Shown here one piece after another: positions 34,251 to 45,621 of a stretch of DNA of 64,000 bases. Both the position numbers and the translations under genes were made by a program. The notes beneath the pieces are model-generated. The model did not search any database and was not told the origin of the DNA. It worked only from the letters and a program-made list of their open reading frames with translations. The DNA lies in NCBI GenBank assembly GCA_017311315.1, contig CM029666.1, forward strand, positions 40,264,225-40,328,224, in the 5' to 3' direction. The first letter of the stretch is position 1, and each line of letters begins with the position of its first letter. Origin of the DNA: Dendrocalamus latiflorus (lineage: Eukaryota; Streptophyta; Magnoliopsida; Poales; Poaceae).

Positions 34251-35149
34251 AGCTTGTAATGAAATGGGTTTGAGAAATAATCTCTCAGTTTTTCTCAGGC
34301 CATTCACTAATTTCAACAGAAGTATTTTTCGCATTCTTTGACTCTGTACACTGCTGCTAATTATTTCCATACCCTTTGTTGCTCTACACTTAACAAAAGG
34401 TTTTTCTCCATAATACATAAAAGACTTGCGTGTCATTCGAGGACCAACAATCCACAATCACTTAATCGATCGTGACCTGAGATATGCTGGAAACATATAC
34501 GAGGCTCCGCTGTAAATAGGTTCGGCTTTTGGTTTTTTTTTCTAACTTTTTAAAGACAGAAGCTATTTGGAACTCTAATTTTGGCTTTTTTTTTGCTTTT
34601 GTTTTTTCTTTTTTTGTATTATCCGTAGAGATATAACAGTGTTTTATTTTTTATTTTCCATTAATTGAATAACTCAGAAAAAATTAACATTCGCTACAGT
34701 GTAGTTTTAGCCGATAACCCAAAACAATAGCTGAAAGGCATAGTCAATAGCCGGTTGGAGCGGCACCTACCTCCTAAGCTAATCCAGTAGGAGCCCGTCT
34801 AAGCACCTCGCTGGCTGGCTCGGGCTAACTCATATCTCATTCATGCAAGATGCAACAAAAAAGTGAAGCCATCACCCAAACAGCAGATATTGATCTTTTT
34901 TTTGACTTATAGCTTATGACTTTCTTTAAATAAATAAATAGTATAGTTTTTTATCATCATTTCGAAGCGGTTTATCAAGATAACCTTTTAGAAATGTCTT
35001 ATCGGTTTTTGGTTTATTTGTACGAACATTTACCTTAGATATAATAGCCATAAGCCTTAAAAAAAAAAGAACGTACGTCTATTAGACTTGCAGTGTGTGC
35101 GAGATGGCAAGGCATCATCCCAGCTACGTGCATAAGCTGTCACTGACCG
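34251..35149. other. Spacer with MITE-like debris
   Basis: No gene. About 34505-34745 and 34880-35075 carry the AT-rich GCTTTTGGTTTTT and AAGCCATAAG-like pieces seen in other short elements of this window. Confidence 0.35.
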
Positions 35150-35157
35150 AAAATTGC
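35150..35157. repeat. Target-site duplication, left copy
   Basis: AAAATTGC, repeated exactly at 39752-39759 directly outside the right terminal inverted repeat. Confidence 0.6.
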
Positions 35158-35290
35158 CGAATTTTTTGTACGGATAATCCATTTTTTATTCGAAATTACA
35201 TAAATATACCCGCGGGAAAATTTTTTACAAAAATAGGCTCCAGTCGCCGAATGGTTGGGCGACTGGAGCCTATCGCCCAACCAGACCGCG
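35158..35290 (+). repeat. Left terminal inverted repeat
   Basis: 133 bp, inverted partner of 39619-39751. Includes CCCGCGGG and a GTCGCCGAATGGTTGGGCGAC hairpin (quoted in part). Confidence 0.85.
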
Positions 35291-35721
35291 ACACAATTTG
35301 TCTCGCTGCACAGTAGAGCGACTACATCCAGTCGCTCTTCCGTTAAGCGACTGGCATGCAGTCGCTCTTCCGTTAAGCGACTAGCATGCAGTCGCCATAC
35401 GGGATGGCGACTGCATGTAGCCCCCGTGTTTTGTTTAGATTTTGTGAATTTTGTAACGTTGAACGGGTAAAAAATACGGTGAAATTGTAATAAAAGTTTA
35501 TGTTCATTGTATATTGTAGGTGTGCAAAAAGTTTTAAAATTTTTTTTTCATGAAAGATTGAGTACAGAACGATCGATACATACACTGTTAAGTGAGATAG
35601 TTTATGTGCGGAGAGAGATAATAGACTTATGTAAATTTAAATAAACTTCATATTATAACTGTGAGTAACATGCCGCATGTTTTTTCAGTACATGCATAAA
35701 TACATCTGCAGCGTCGCCTCA
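35291..35721. other. Left subterminal palindromes and 3' region of the PMD gene
   Basis: 35318-35420 holds three hairpins with AGTCGC/GCGACT arms (two share AGTCGCTCTTCCGTTAAGCG). The rest is AT-rich and must contain the 3' UTR. No gene. Confidence 0.5.
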
Positions 35722-38421
35722 CTAGTCACCCTGGTGTGCCCCGTCACCGCGCCCGCGTCCTCCCATACGGCCTCGCTTGGCCCTCCTCCGGTGCAACGGG
35801 TTAGGACGATCCGAAAAAGTAAAACGAGGAGGAGGGTGTCTATCCCGCGGGGGCGGGGGCGGAGTAAGCTGCACCTCTGGCTGTGTGCTCTCCGGTGCAC
35901 CGGGCGCAGAGATAACCTCCGGTGCTACGTCGGAGTAGTGTCCATGCCACTCCGGTGTAGACGCGAAAAACTGGTCCACTTCCTCCTGGCCTGGGGAGAT
36001 GCCGGAGACGCCGTGCTGCTGGTAAGCACCTGCAATATTAATAACGTTAGTTCGTTGCATATCGTCTTCGGATAAACACGATATAAGAACCTCTGCGTAC
36101 CCGTGCCTGGTGCCATCCACGCAGGAGGAGGGGCGTACACCCCCTGCGTAGAAGGCGTGAAGTGAACCGGTGTAGGAGGCCTTGCCCAGGCTGAACCCCC
36201 TGGCTGCTCTGGGTGAGGTGGTGGAGGACGTATCCACGTAGGTGCACCAGAGTGGTGCCACGCTGGTCGGGGTGGACGAGCAGTCGAAGCGGTGGGCGTG
36301 GAGACCGCGGGTAGCCTCGTGCAGGAGAGTAGGCTAACGATACGTCTACACCCGTCGTGCACCCGACGCGCAAAGCTGATGCCCTCCTCATGGGTCAGGT
36401 GCGCACCACTGGAGAGCCTCTCCAGTAGTGTCCCGGAGTCGAGGCATAGGGCAGAACCGACGTCAGCCTGGACACAAAGACATGAAATGGTTGATTATCG
36501 AAACGACATTACCATTTGGGAATCTTTGAAATGACATGAAACGTACCGCGATGTGAGCGTCGCGCGCGAAGTGTGAGGGGTACGTGTCCGTCGGAGCGGC
36601 GACGTGTGTGGCAGGCGGGTCTACCACATATACGAGCCTGGTACGGGTCCGCGGCTGGTACCAGCGCAGGTACTCGGCGTACTCCCTGCTGTCGTACGGG
36701 CTGTCCTCCTCCACGCGGTCGTCGAGCGCACCCTGCCACTGCTCGACCCATCGCTGCATCCTCAACGACCAGTCGGTGCCTCTTTTCACTCCCTTCGCGC
36801 TTTGCCTGCGTATAGAACCATTACTGGATGTGAGATACTTGCGAACGCAGTAGTAAGTATGTAAATATTTACCAGAAACGATCACTCACCCGTGCACGTG
36901 GCGCGGAATCGATGGTCCGAATGGTGCAGGAACCGGCTGCCGTAGCCCGAACTGCCGCATCACCCGCTGGGGTGCGTAGTCCTCCACGTAGATGAGGTAC
37001 ACGAGCTTCCGGCGGGTGAGCCAGAAAGCCCGGTCACGCCAGCAAACTGAGGACAGCCCGCCAGGAGCACGGGCCTGAACTGCCGTATCTGCGTACGGCT
37101 CCCAGCGCACGTCGTCCGCTGTGATGCGGTCGAGCTGCTCCACAAAGGCCCGGTACGCCCGCGTGACCTGCACGTGCGCGAACTGTACCTGCAAGAAATA
37201 TAAGCTGTTTAGAATGACGATCGTCAATAAGACAGAAATAGTTGACTGTGATAATACTTACTCGACGACGACACCAGATAGAACCCATCGTCGGCCGGTC
37301 GACGTCTCCCGCTGGATACATCTCGGGCCCGTACGGGCCCATGTCGTCCAGCACAGGTCGCCCGAGGCTTAAGCGCTCGAACGACCACAACTGCAGTAGC
37401 AGCGGACAGCCCGTGAGGATCGAGTTCGCCTTGACCCTCGTGCACGCATCGCATAGGGCGCGGTACGTCGCGGCAAGCACGGCCGATCCCCAGCTGACCT
37501 GGTGGGGCTCGCCGTCAGCGATCGCCCTCGCATAAGCGATAAGGCGCGCATCCACCGTGTTGCCGTGGCTGGTGGTGAAAAGCACCCAACCAAACAGCCA
37601 CAGCACGTACGCCTCCAGGTGGCGCGCCACCTGGTGATCGTCTGCCTGTGGAACCATGCGCTCCAGCTGAATTCAAACAAGTTGTTATTAGTACGTGATA
37701 CCACAAATAAACGGTTGGACGACACGATCGAATGTAAAAAAACCACGTACCCGGTACTGTGTGAGCCACCTCAGCGTCGGCCCATGGGTCTGCGCCTCTG
37801 TGAACACGTGGTGCTGAGGGCCCGGTGGAACGACACCCTCGAATCTGCCAAGCAGGTCAGCGCGCCAGTCGTGTGGGGCCTCCGGTAGGAAGGCAGCGTC
37901 TCCCGCGATCGGAAGGCCAAGGAGCAGGGACACGTCCTCCAGGGTCGGCGTCATCTCCCCGAATGGGAGGTGGAAAGTGTGCGTCTCGGGCCGCCAACGG
38001 TCCACCAAAGCCGTCAGCAGAGAACGGTCGAATGGGAAGCGTCGTGATCGCTCCCCGCCCGCCTCGTCCCCGCCCGCCTCGTCCCCGCCCTCGTCCCCGC
38101 CAGCGCCTGCATCCTCGTCCGTGGCCTGCACCATCCGGGCAAGAGGGAGTAGCCCGGCATCCCGAAGCCTGCAAACAAAGTGAAGGTCAGCACGGAATGA
38201 ACTTACGGTCACACTAAACGCTGGAGTAGTGCAAACCTGGCAGTCCAACGAGGGTCGAGTCTCCAGGCCACGCGAGGTGTGCGTGTCCGGATCACTCCCA
38301 GCTGAGGCGGCTCGTCCGTGCTCCCCGGTGTCGGCACTAGACGGGAAGCGCGATGAGAGCGGTCCACGTGCTCGTCCAACAGCTCGTACTGCCACTCGGA
38401 GGCACGTCCAGCACGAGTCAT
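35722..38421 (-). CDS. Plant mobile domain (MAIN/MAIL-like) protein
   Basis: Seven coding exons: 38421-38237, 38168-37751, 37666-37262, 37188-36890, 36805-36547, 36467-36101, 36029-35722. All introns are GT-AG, phases agree, total 746 residues with no stop or frameshift. The PMD core is unmistakable: PLARMVQA, then FPFDRSLLTALVDRWRPETH, TFHLPFGEMTPTLEDVSLLL and GLPI at about 106-149. Exon 3 adds HLEAYVLWLFGWVLFTTSHG, exon 4 VQFAHVQVTRAYRAF and KLVYLIYVEDYAPQRVMRQF. An acidic GGDEA repeat (84-101) sits in the middle of the conserved start. The tail is Pro-rich, then Arg/Gly-rich (RRRAKRGRMGGRGRGDG). PMD proteins occur in transposons and as domesticated silencing factors (MAIN, MAIL1); a molecular activity is not established. 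ATG 38421 lies 2 bases after an acceptor, so the leader is spliced. Confidence 0.88.
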
Positions 38422-38423
38422 AC

Positions 38424-39310
38424 CTGCAAAATTTGTACAATAATTTCTACATTAAATTTTCTACATCTAAATTTATACAATAATTTCAATATTAAATTAT
38501 GTACACTAATTATCTAAACTAACTATCTTTCTACACTAAATTATCGACACTAATTATCTACACTAACTATATTTCTAAACTAATTATCTACACTAACTAT
38601 ATTTCTACACTAATTTTCTAAACTAATTATCTACACTAATTATGTACACTAACTATCTTTCTACACTAAATTATCGACACTAATTATCTACACTAATTAT
38701 CTTTCTACACTAAATTATCGACACTAATTATCTACACTAACTATATTTCTAAACTAATTATCTACACTAACTATATTTCTACACTAATTTTCTAAACTAA
38801 TTATCTACACTAATTATGTACACTAACTATCTTTCTACACTAAATTATCGACACTAATTATCTACACTAACTATCTTTCTACACTAAATTATCGACACTA
38901 ATTATCTACACTAACTATATTTCTAAACTAATTATCTACACTAACTATATTTCTACACTAATTTTCTAAACTAATTATCTACACTAATTATGTACACTAA
39001 CTATCTTTCTACACTAAATTATCTACACTAACTATCTTTCTACACTAAATTATCTAAACTAAATTATCTAAACTAATTATCTACACTAACTATTTTTCTA
39101 AACTAATTATCTACACTAATTATCTTTCTAAACTAATTTATCTACACTAACTATATGTCTAAACTAAATTATCCACACTAATTATCTACACTAACTATCT
39201 AAACTAACTAATTTTCTAAACTAATTATCTACACTAACTATGTTTCTAAACTAAATTATCTACACTAACTATATTTCTAAACTAACAAAAAATATAACAC
39301 AAAAACTTAC
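38424..39310 (-). other. Predicted 5' leader intron of the PMD gene
   Basis: On the minus strand a textbook donor (TTTTCAG/GTAAGTTT) at 39311/39310 and an acceptor (TTTTGCAG/GTATG) at 38424/38423 delimit 887 bp. The acceptor is 2 bases before the start codon. Almost all of the intron is the minisatellite below. Confidence 0.6.
38430..39292. repeat. AT-rich minisatellite (CTACACTAACTAT type)
   Basis: Short units (CTACACTAATTAT, CTAAACTAATTAT, CTACACTAACTATATTT) are arranged in a higher order. A block of about 130 bp starting TTTCTACACTAAATTATCGACAC recurs at least three times. Unit variants degrade towards 39292. Non-coding. Confidence 0.85.
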
Positions 39311-39331
39311 CTGAAAATCGCGCACGCCCTC

Positions 39332-39433
39332 TCCTCTTCTCCTCCTCTCCCTCTCTTTCTCTCCCCTCCCTCTTCTCCTCCTCTCCCTCTCTTTCTCTCC
39401 CCTCCCTCTTCTCCTCCTCTCCCTCTCTTTCTC
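39332..39433. repeat. 36-bp CT-rich tandem repeat in the PMD leader
   Basis: The unit CTCTTCTCCTCCTCTCCCTC plus 16 further CT-rich bases repeats about 2.8 times. It would be purine-rich (GAGAAAGAGAGGG) in the transcribed leader. Confidence 0.75.
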
Positions 39434-39480
39434 CTTCTCTGCGCGCCGAAGAAGTGGACGTCGGGGGCGGCCGAGCGCGG

Positions 39481-39490
39481 CCTTATATCC
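39481..39490 (-). promoter_or_regulatory. TATA box of the PMD gene
   Basis: Minus strand reads GGATATAAGG, just inside the right subterminal palindromes. It would start a leader of about 145 nt ending at the donor 39311. The position fits well but is inference. Confidence 0.5.
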
Positions 39491-39495
39491 ACCCT

Positions 39496-39618
39496 CAGTC
39501 GCCCAACGGTTGGGCGACTGATATGCAGTCGCCCAACGGTTGAGCGACTGCTTTGCAATCGCCGAACCGTTGGGCGACTGGAGTTAATCGCCCAACGGTT
39601 CGCAGACTCTTCAGCTGC
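39496..39618. repeat. Right subterminal palindromes
   Basis: 39496-39520 is a perfect hairpin: CAGTCGCCCAAC, one centre base, GTTGGGCGACTG. Two weaker copies follow (GCAGTCGCCCAACGGTTGAG..., GCAATCGCCGAACCGTTGGG...). They lie upstream of the TATA box and mirror those at 35318-35420. Confidence 0.8.
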
Positions 39619-39751
39619 CGCGGTCTGGTTGGGCGATAGGCTCCAGTCGCCCAACCATTCGGCGACTGGAGCCTATTTTTGTAAAAAAATTTCCCGCGGG
39701 TATATTTATGTAATTTCGAATAAAAAATGGATTATCCGTACAAAAAATTCG
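39619..39751 (-). repeat. Right terminal inverted repeat
   Basis: 133-bp inverted partner of 35158-35290; AAAATTGC follows at 39752-39759. Confidence 0.85.
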
Positions 39752-39759
39752 AAAATTGC

Positions 39760-42379
39760 CCTTCATCACATGGGGATATGTTGCGAGAAAGCAGTGCAGT
39801 AGGGAACAATCGTCCATGGTAGAAGATGTAGGTAGGGCAGTAAAAACAAATCTCTGCTTATGAGCTGCTCGAGATGGCCTCGCTGTTGCTCGATTTGAGC
39901 TCAAATTTGATTCTTAAACTCGTGAGCATCACCGAACTGAATTCGAATAGTTTGTTAGGACTTAATTTTAGTTTGAATATTGATACATGTTAATTTTTAC
40001 CGAGGTTACTCGAATCAAATTCTAATTAGTGCAGATTGAATTGTTTGGATTATTGTCGAGTTTACTTGAGTTCAGCTTAGGCTGAGCCAAACTCGAGTCT
40101 AGATCGACTCAGTCCAAACACGTATCTCATCTTAGACTTGCTCTAGTTTGACTTTTGCTCGAATTTGAGAGGCTAATCTTGCATGAGTTCCACTCGTTTA
40201 TGGTGGTGATCGGTTCGGCTGAAAAGCTCATGGCTTATGGCTGAAAACATTGTAGCTGGCTGAAAAAAGCACTATAGCTGACAGAGGCTTATTTAGCATA
40301 ATTAAATTTAAAAAATTTAAAAATATAAAAAATATGTTAGCCCATTACGTATAATACAAACAAATACGGGGAAAAAAGAACCAGCAAAAAAACTCAATAA
40401 AAAGCCAAAAGTTCAGAAAAAGACGAAACTTATGAATAGTAAAAAATAAACCAGAAGCCAGAAGCCGAAGCCGAATTGATCAAGGCCAGCCAACCCGTAG
40501 GGCGTCGCCATTTGTTGTGCACCAGACGCTCGGCACTGTCCTTTCTGTTATTGACCTGAATAATTATGTGTGAAGGATACGTTACACTATACACAAATCG
40601 TCATCATTACTGGCTATTTAGTACTAGTACAAGATCAGATCCACAGTATCATTCAGTATTAACTATGCGATGGCGAGCGGTGACCTAATTAAGTTTCACG
40701 TGAGCGTCGTCTGTTTGGAGCATCATGTACATGCAGCTAGCTACCTTAATTACGATATTTGTCTAATCTCCTCCGATACTCCCGCGTGATCGCTCGAGCT
40801 GAACAGGCCCAGCTCATTAATGGAGGCAAAATAAAAACTACGTTACGTCCCGCTATGTTCTTGGGCCTCTTATTTTAAACCTTTAAAATTTTACTTTTTA
40901 ATTTTTACTTTTTAATTTTTTTAAGTAACTAGCTTTCAAACAAAATATCTTTTTAAAACATGCTCTATAAATTGATTGTAGTATACACTATAACGACTTT
41001 AACTACATCAGTCAAAACTGTACTTAAGTTTTTGTTACTCCATATTCTCTATCATAAACAGCCCAAATTTCATAAGTCGCAGCCAAAAGCTACAAGCCAA
41101 AGGACCTGTTCTTTTTGGCTGAAGTTTATGGCTTTTAGCTGCGACTTGTGGTTTTTAGGCTGTTCGTACGAGAGATTACATAGTAACAGAAACTCACGTG
41201 CGGTTTTTGCCGATATAAACGAAGTCGGTACAGTATGTTAACTAGTAGATCCTATCCTGAAAAGATATTCCGTTTAAAAGCTAGTTACTGTAGGAAAATC
41301 GAAAAGCGGCTTTTAGAAGCTGAAGATGCCTAAAATCAATAAAAACAGACCAGTTATTTGGAGTAGATAAGGAGCACCTTCCACGATAATAAACATCCCA
41401 TGGTAGATATACGAATAGCAACTGGTGAGAGTTGGTCGATAAGTCACCACAATTAAGTCATGTAAAGTTAGGGAAATTTAATTTGTTCCACTAAATTAAG
41501 TCGGAGAGCTGGAAGTGACGGCATATTTGGTACTGTCGCGAGTTATTTTTTCAAAAACGGCCTCAAACACATGGTTTTTTTTAAAAAAATTAGCCTTCTT
41601 CGTGCTCACAGGAACAGCAACAGGTGGCACGTGTCACCTGTCAAGCTCCCCCATCGTAGCAGATGGTACCGCCCACGGCAGCACAGGCGAGCTCAGTAGG
41701 ACTGGCCTACCACCCACTGCCGAGCTCGGTGTGCTGAACCTAGGGCCTCCACACTATCCTACTGCAGTTGGCGAGCATAGCAAGAGAGCTGCCACACATA
41801 TCTAGCGTGGCAGGTTGCCCCCATTTAGCCTTATTTTAAAATAATACATTTTTGAAAATATTATTTCTTTAGTAATAAAAAATGTATGATTTGCAAAAAT
41901 TTCTTGCATTTTGTGTTTTTAGTAGTTTTGAAATAATATCTAGTTATTAGCGTTCGAATTTGACTAGTGTGTCTCATGTTGCATTACGTAATTTACTATT
42001 TCGAAACCAACATAACACTTTGTAACAAATGTGCGAATTACATGACGCGTAGAGCTTGGTTAGGTGCATATATTTGTGTCACTACTCCTATGATACAAAT
42101 GGCAACATGCACGGACTATCAATAACTACAATTAAGATACATACACGTCTTTTGGAATAAAAAACACTAGGGATAGAAAAGAAGTTAGGTTTGTAGTCAT
42201 ACGTCCTATGCATTTGCCATCGATGCCTTTCCCTATGTGTTTACCATGCACACACATATTACAGCATTGTATCACATCCATGCACACATGAATAAATAGA
42301 GTATCATATAATAATAGACATATGAACATAGACTTATACAACTAAGCTTTTGACAAAAGGGTAGAATCATGCACTTGCT
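39760..42379. other. AT-rich spacer with MITE-like pieces
   Basis: No gene. About 40203-40490 is a non-coding element (GGTTCGGCTGAAAAGC ... GAAGCCGAAGCCGAATTGATC, shortened). About 41104-41350 is a member of the GGGCCTGTTC family, with GGACCTGTTCTTTTTGGCTG at its left and CTAGTTACTGTAGG inside. 41600-41830 has an open frame without a known domain. Confidence 0.45.
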
Positions 42380-45300
42380 ACACCCTAAAGCTAATAAGTG
42401 TGGTACAACACCTTCTCATTATCACAACATTGGGCTACCTCCAATTTCTTATCAATAGCTCTTAACCAATCATCAACATCGAGTGGTTCTTTCGAACAAG
42501 AGAATACTGATAGGTGAGTCTTTAGAAAATCTCTCAACTTAGATTATTATTGATTCACTATGGTTCCACCTTCACTTGCTGCTATAGGGGCTATATCCAT
42601 GTCGGTGGTGTTCTAAACAATCTGCTGAAGTATGAGAGTCTACACATGGTGATTTTGCTCAATCGTAGCAAGCATTTGGACTATTGAAGGGTTCTCAAGT
42701 GACGCTGGACCATGCCTTCACCTTGCTGACTTTGGAGATAATATTGGTGCTATGAGGGGTTAGATGGCCGCTAATCAAACTGCTGCATGATCGGCAGTTG
42801 ACCTCTCTGTGGTTGTGATCCAAAAACCTCATTGCTACCTAAAAGCAATTCTGTCATTGATTTTCTATAATCACATTGCTACCCAAAAGCAATTCTCATC
42901 CTTAGAAAATTCTGTAATCGCACCTCTCTTCATGCTATCCTTGATTTTCTTGATGTCTTTGCCTTCTTTTTAGTTGTCCTAATTTGTTCTTCCAAGATGG
43001 GTTTCACTTCCAATGCAATGAGATAACCTTCTTCTATCAATTCTATGTTAACGCATTGAAATGCTTCATGTAGTGCCAACTGCTTCTCTTTGATCATAAG
43101 GTTGTTGCAATAGGACTTTCGACTCAATGCATCGGCCACAACATTTGCTTTCTAGGGTGATAATATATACCAAGATCATAATCATTGATTAATTCTAGCC
43201 ATCTCCTTTGTGTTAGGTTCAAATCTAATTGAGTGAATATATACTTCAAACTCTTGTGGTCCATATATATCTCGCAACGGTTACCGATAAGGTAATGTCG
43301 CCAAATCTTTAGGGCAAGCACCACTGTTTCCAATTCCATGTTATGGATAGGATAATTCCCTTCATGAGGCCTCAATTCACATGAGGCATAAGCTATAACT
43401 TTGCCTTCTTCCATCAGTACACCTTCGAGTCCATGACGACAAGCATCACAATAGATATCGAAGCTCTTGTGCATATCTAGCAAAACCAGCACTGGAGCTA
43501 AGGGTAATCTTTTCTTTAATTCTTGAAAACTTTTCTCACATTCTGCTGTCCATTTAAACTTTTTTTCTATCTTAAGAAGTTGGGTTATTGGTCTTGCAAT
43601 TTTTAGAAAAGTTTTTGGCAAATAATAGGTAGTATCCAACCAAACCGAGAAAACTGCGGACTTCTGTAATGGTTTGGGGCTGTTTTCATTCAACCACATC
43701 TTTAACCTTGCTTCGATCCATGGTAACTCCACCTTCGAACAACACATGACCCAAAATGCAACCTCTTTCAATCAAAATTCGTACTTGCTGAATTTCGCAT
43801 ACAACTTGTGCTCTTTGAGCTTCTCCAACACAACCTCAGATGATATTCATTCTCTTATTCACTATTCGAATATATATAATAATATCATCTACAAAAATAA
43901 CCATAAACTTGTCCAAAAGCTCCATAAAACCATTATTTGTCAAGTTCATGAAGTAGGCAAGAGCATGGTCAATCCAAATGATATTACGGTGTACTTATAG
44001 AAACCATAATGAGTAATGAAGGTTATCTTTGCAATGTCTGCAGATATGATCTTGAGTTGAAAATAACCCAATCTTGGGTCAATCTTGGAGAAAACATGGG
44101 CTCCATTCATCTGGTCAAACAAATCATTGATCCTTAGTAGTAGGTATTTGTTCTTGATGGTCATTTCATTCAACAACTGGTGGTCGACACATATTCTCAA
44201 AGTGTCATGCTTCTTCTTAACAAACACCACCAGTGATTCCCACGATGATGAACTTGGCCTAATAATTTATTGGCTTGCTGCTCCTTAAGCTGCTTCTTCA
44301 ATTTGGCTAACTCATCCATATGCATTCTATACAGTCTTTTCGAAATTGGTGTTGTTTTAGGTAGCAACTCGATCACGAATTCCATATCTCCATCGATTGG
44401 CATTCCAGGTAACTCTTTTAGGAACATATCACAATACTCTCATACCACTGGCACTTGACTTATGTCCACCCATTGAAGACAACTGCGAGTAGGTGTGGAT
44501 GGCTCAATCAACCTTGGCTTAATCTCAACTTGGGTTCCATTTCCATTGACGAGGGAGATAGACTTTCTTATGCAATCTATTTGACCCTGATTCTTGGACA
44601 ACCAATCTATTCTAAGAATTACATCTATCCTGCATGAGACAAGTACTATCAAGCCTACTACAAAGTCCACCACATCTATCTTTATCTTCACTCCGGAACA
44701 TACAAACTTAGTCCTCATTTCTGATTTAGGTGACTTGATTACCATAGTTTGATCTAAGAAATTCATACACATTTCATGTTGTGCAGCAAACCCTTAGTGA
44801 TAAAACAATGCGATGCTCTAGAATCAAATAAAATAGTAGCATGGCTTGACTTGACATAAAAGGTCTCTAACACAACATTTGGTGCTTCCTGAGCTTCCTC
44901 AACTATCACATAGTTCACTCTCTCACATCCAAAATTCTTGGGTTGTTGGGACCCTAGATTCTAAGCTTGTTATTTATCATGGCTTTGGGCTTGTGCTTGT
45001 GCTTGTTCTTGAATGGCACATCCCGAGGACTCGAACGGATTATAACATGAATCTTCTGCAGGCATTGGTTAGCGTAGTGCCCCACCTCATTACAACTAAA
45101 GCAAACGACTTCCACCGTTGCAATCCAACACTTCCATACGGCTGTCCACTTTGGTGGTATGGCTGCGCAACTTGTTGCTACATAAGAGGGGCTTGTACTT
45201 GATACCTCAGTGGTGGTGGTGTGGGAAAACGGGCAACGAGATGGTGACATTCACGTGGTTTCGACAAACTTTTGCTTGCTAATTTTGTGCGGCCCATTTG

Positions 45301-45383
45301 CACTTACATGATTCCTCAATTGCACGGTGCTTATCTTTCCATATGATGGCATTGTTCACTAAGGTCTAAAAGTCTAGAAAGTT
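42380..45383 (-). pseudogene. Decayed Ty3/gypsy gag-pol
   Basis: Reading leftwards: a gag piece near 45300; zinc knuckle CFSCNEVGHYANQC (about 45100-45060); end of the protease region (44772-44440); linker and reverse transcriptase (44427-43946, with RICVDHQLLNE and IDPRLGYFQ); and RT-RNase H (43771-42930, with FEIYCDACRHGLEGVLMEEG and MADALSRK). At least five stops or frameshifts lie between them. The order then breaks: a gag N-terminal piece (EPLDVDDWLRAIDKKLEVAQ, about 42480-42390) stands downstream of RNase H, and integrase is missing. Clearly related to, but much older than, the element at 45622-56711. Confidence 0.8.
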
Positions 45384-45621
45384 TAGCAAAGTGTAGCATC
45401 CTATGTTTCAGAGTTATTTGACACCTTTTAAAATAGAGTTCACCATTTGGATTTTTCTAAAATTAATTCAAGCTTAAATGGAATTTTTATTTGGGTTCCT
45501 TGTGTCTCAAGGAATTTTCTTGGATTTTTGGGTTTATTTGCTATTTTTTAGAATTCAAAGGAAATTATTTGTATTTCTGAAATTAAAAATCCCTAAAATC
45601 CTTAAAGGCCAAGTGGGTCGA
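45384..45621 (+). repeat. LTR fragment in opposite orientation
   Basis: Starts TGTAGCATCCTATGTTTCAG on the plus strand and follows the first about 350 bases of the neighbouring gypsy LTR read on its minus strand (TGTAACATCCTGATTTTCAG), with many differences. It is cut at 45621 by the young element. Confidence 0.7.

Larger units (their letters stand above)
35158..39751. mobile_element. MULE-like TIR element carrying a plant mobile domain gene
   Basis: 4594 bp. The ends 35158-35290 and 39619-39751 are 133-bp inverted repeats (CGAATTTTTTGTACGG ... CCAGACCGCG) with a single mismatch seen. An 8-bp direct repeat lies on each side. Long TIRs with an 8-10 bp duplication fit Mutator-like elements better than hAT or CACTA. 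The interior holds one spliced PMD gene and no MURA-type transposase, so it would be mobilised in trans. Subterminal DNA at both ends is packed with short AGTCGC/GCGACT palindromes. Confidence 0.8.

Noticed and set aside
38430..39292. Regularly repeated array, CRISPR-like at first sight
   Set aside because: Plant nuclear context, no unique spacers, units are degenerate AT-rich minisatellite.
39307..39654. 115-codon frame with KRGRGGEEGGER repeats
   Set aside because: It is the translated CT-rich leader repeat and subterminal hairpins of the PMD element, upstream of the spliced start.
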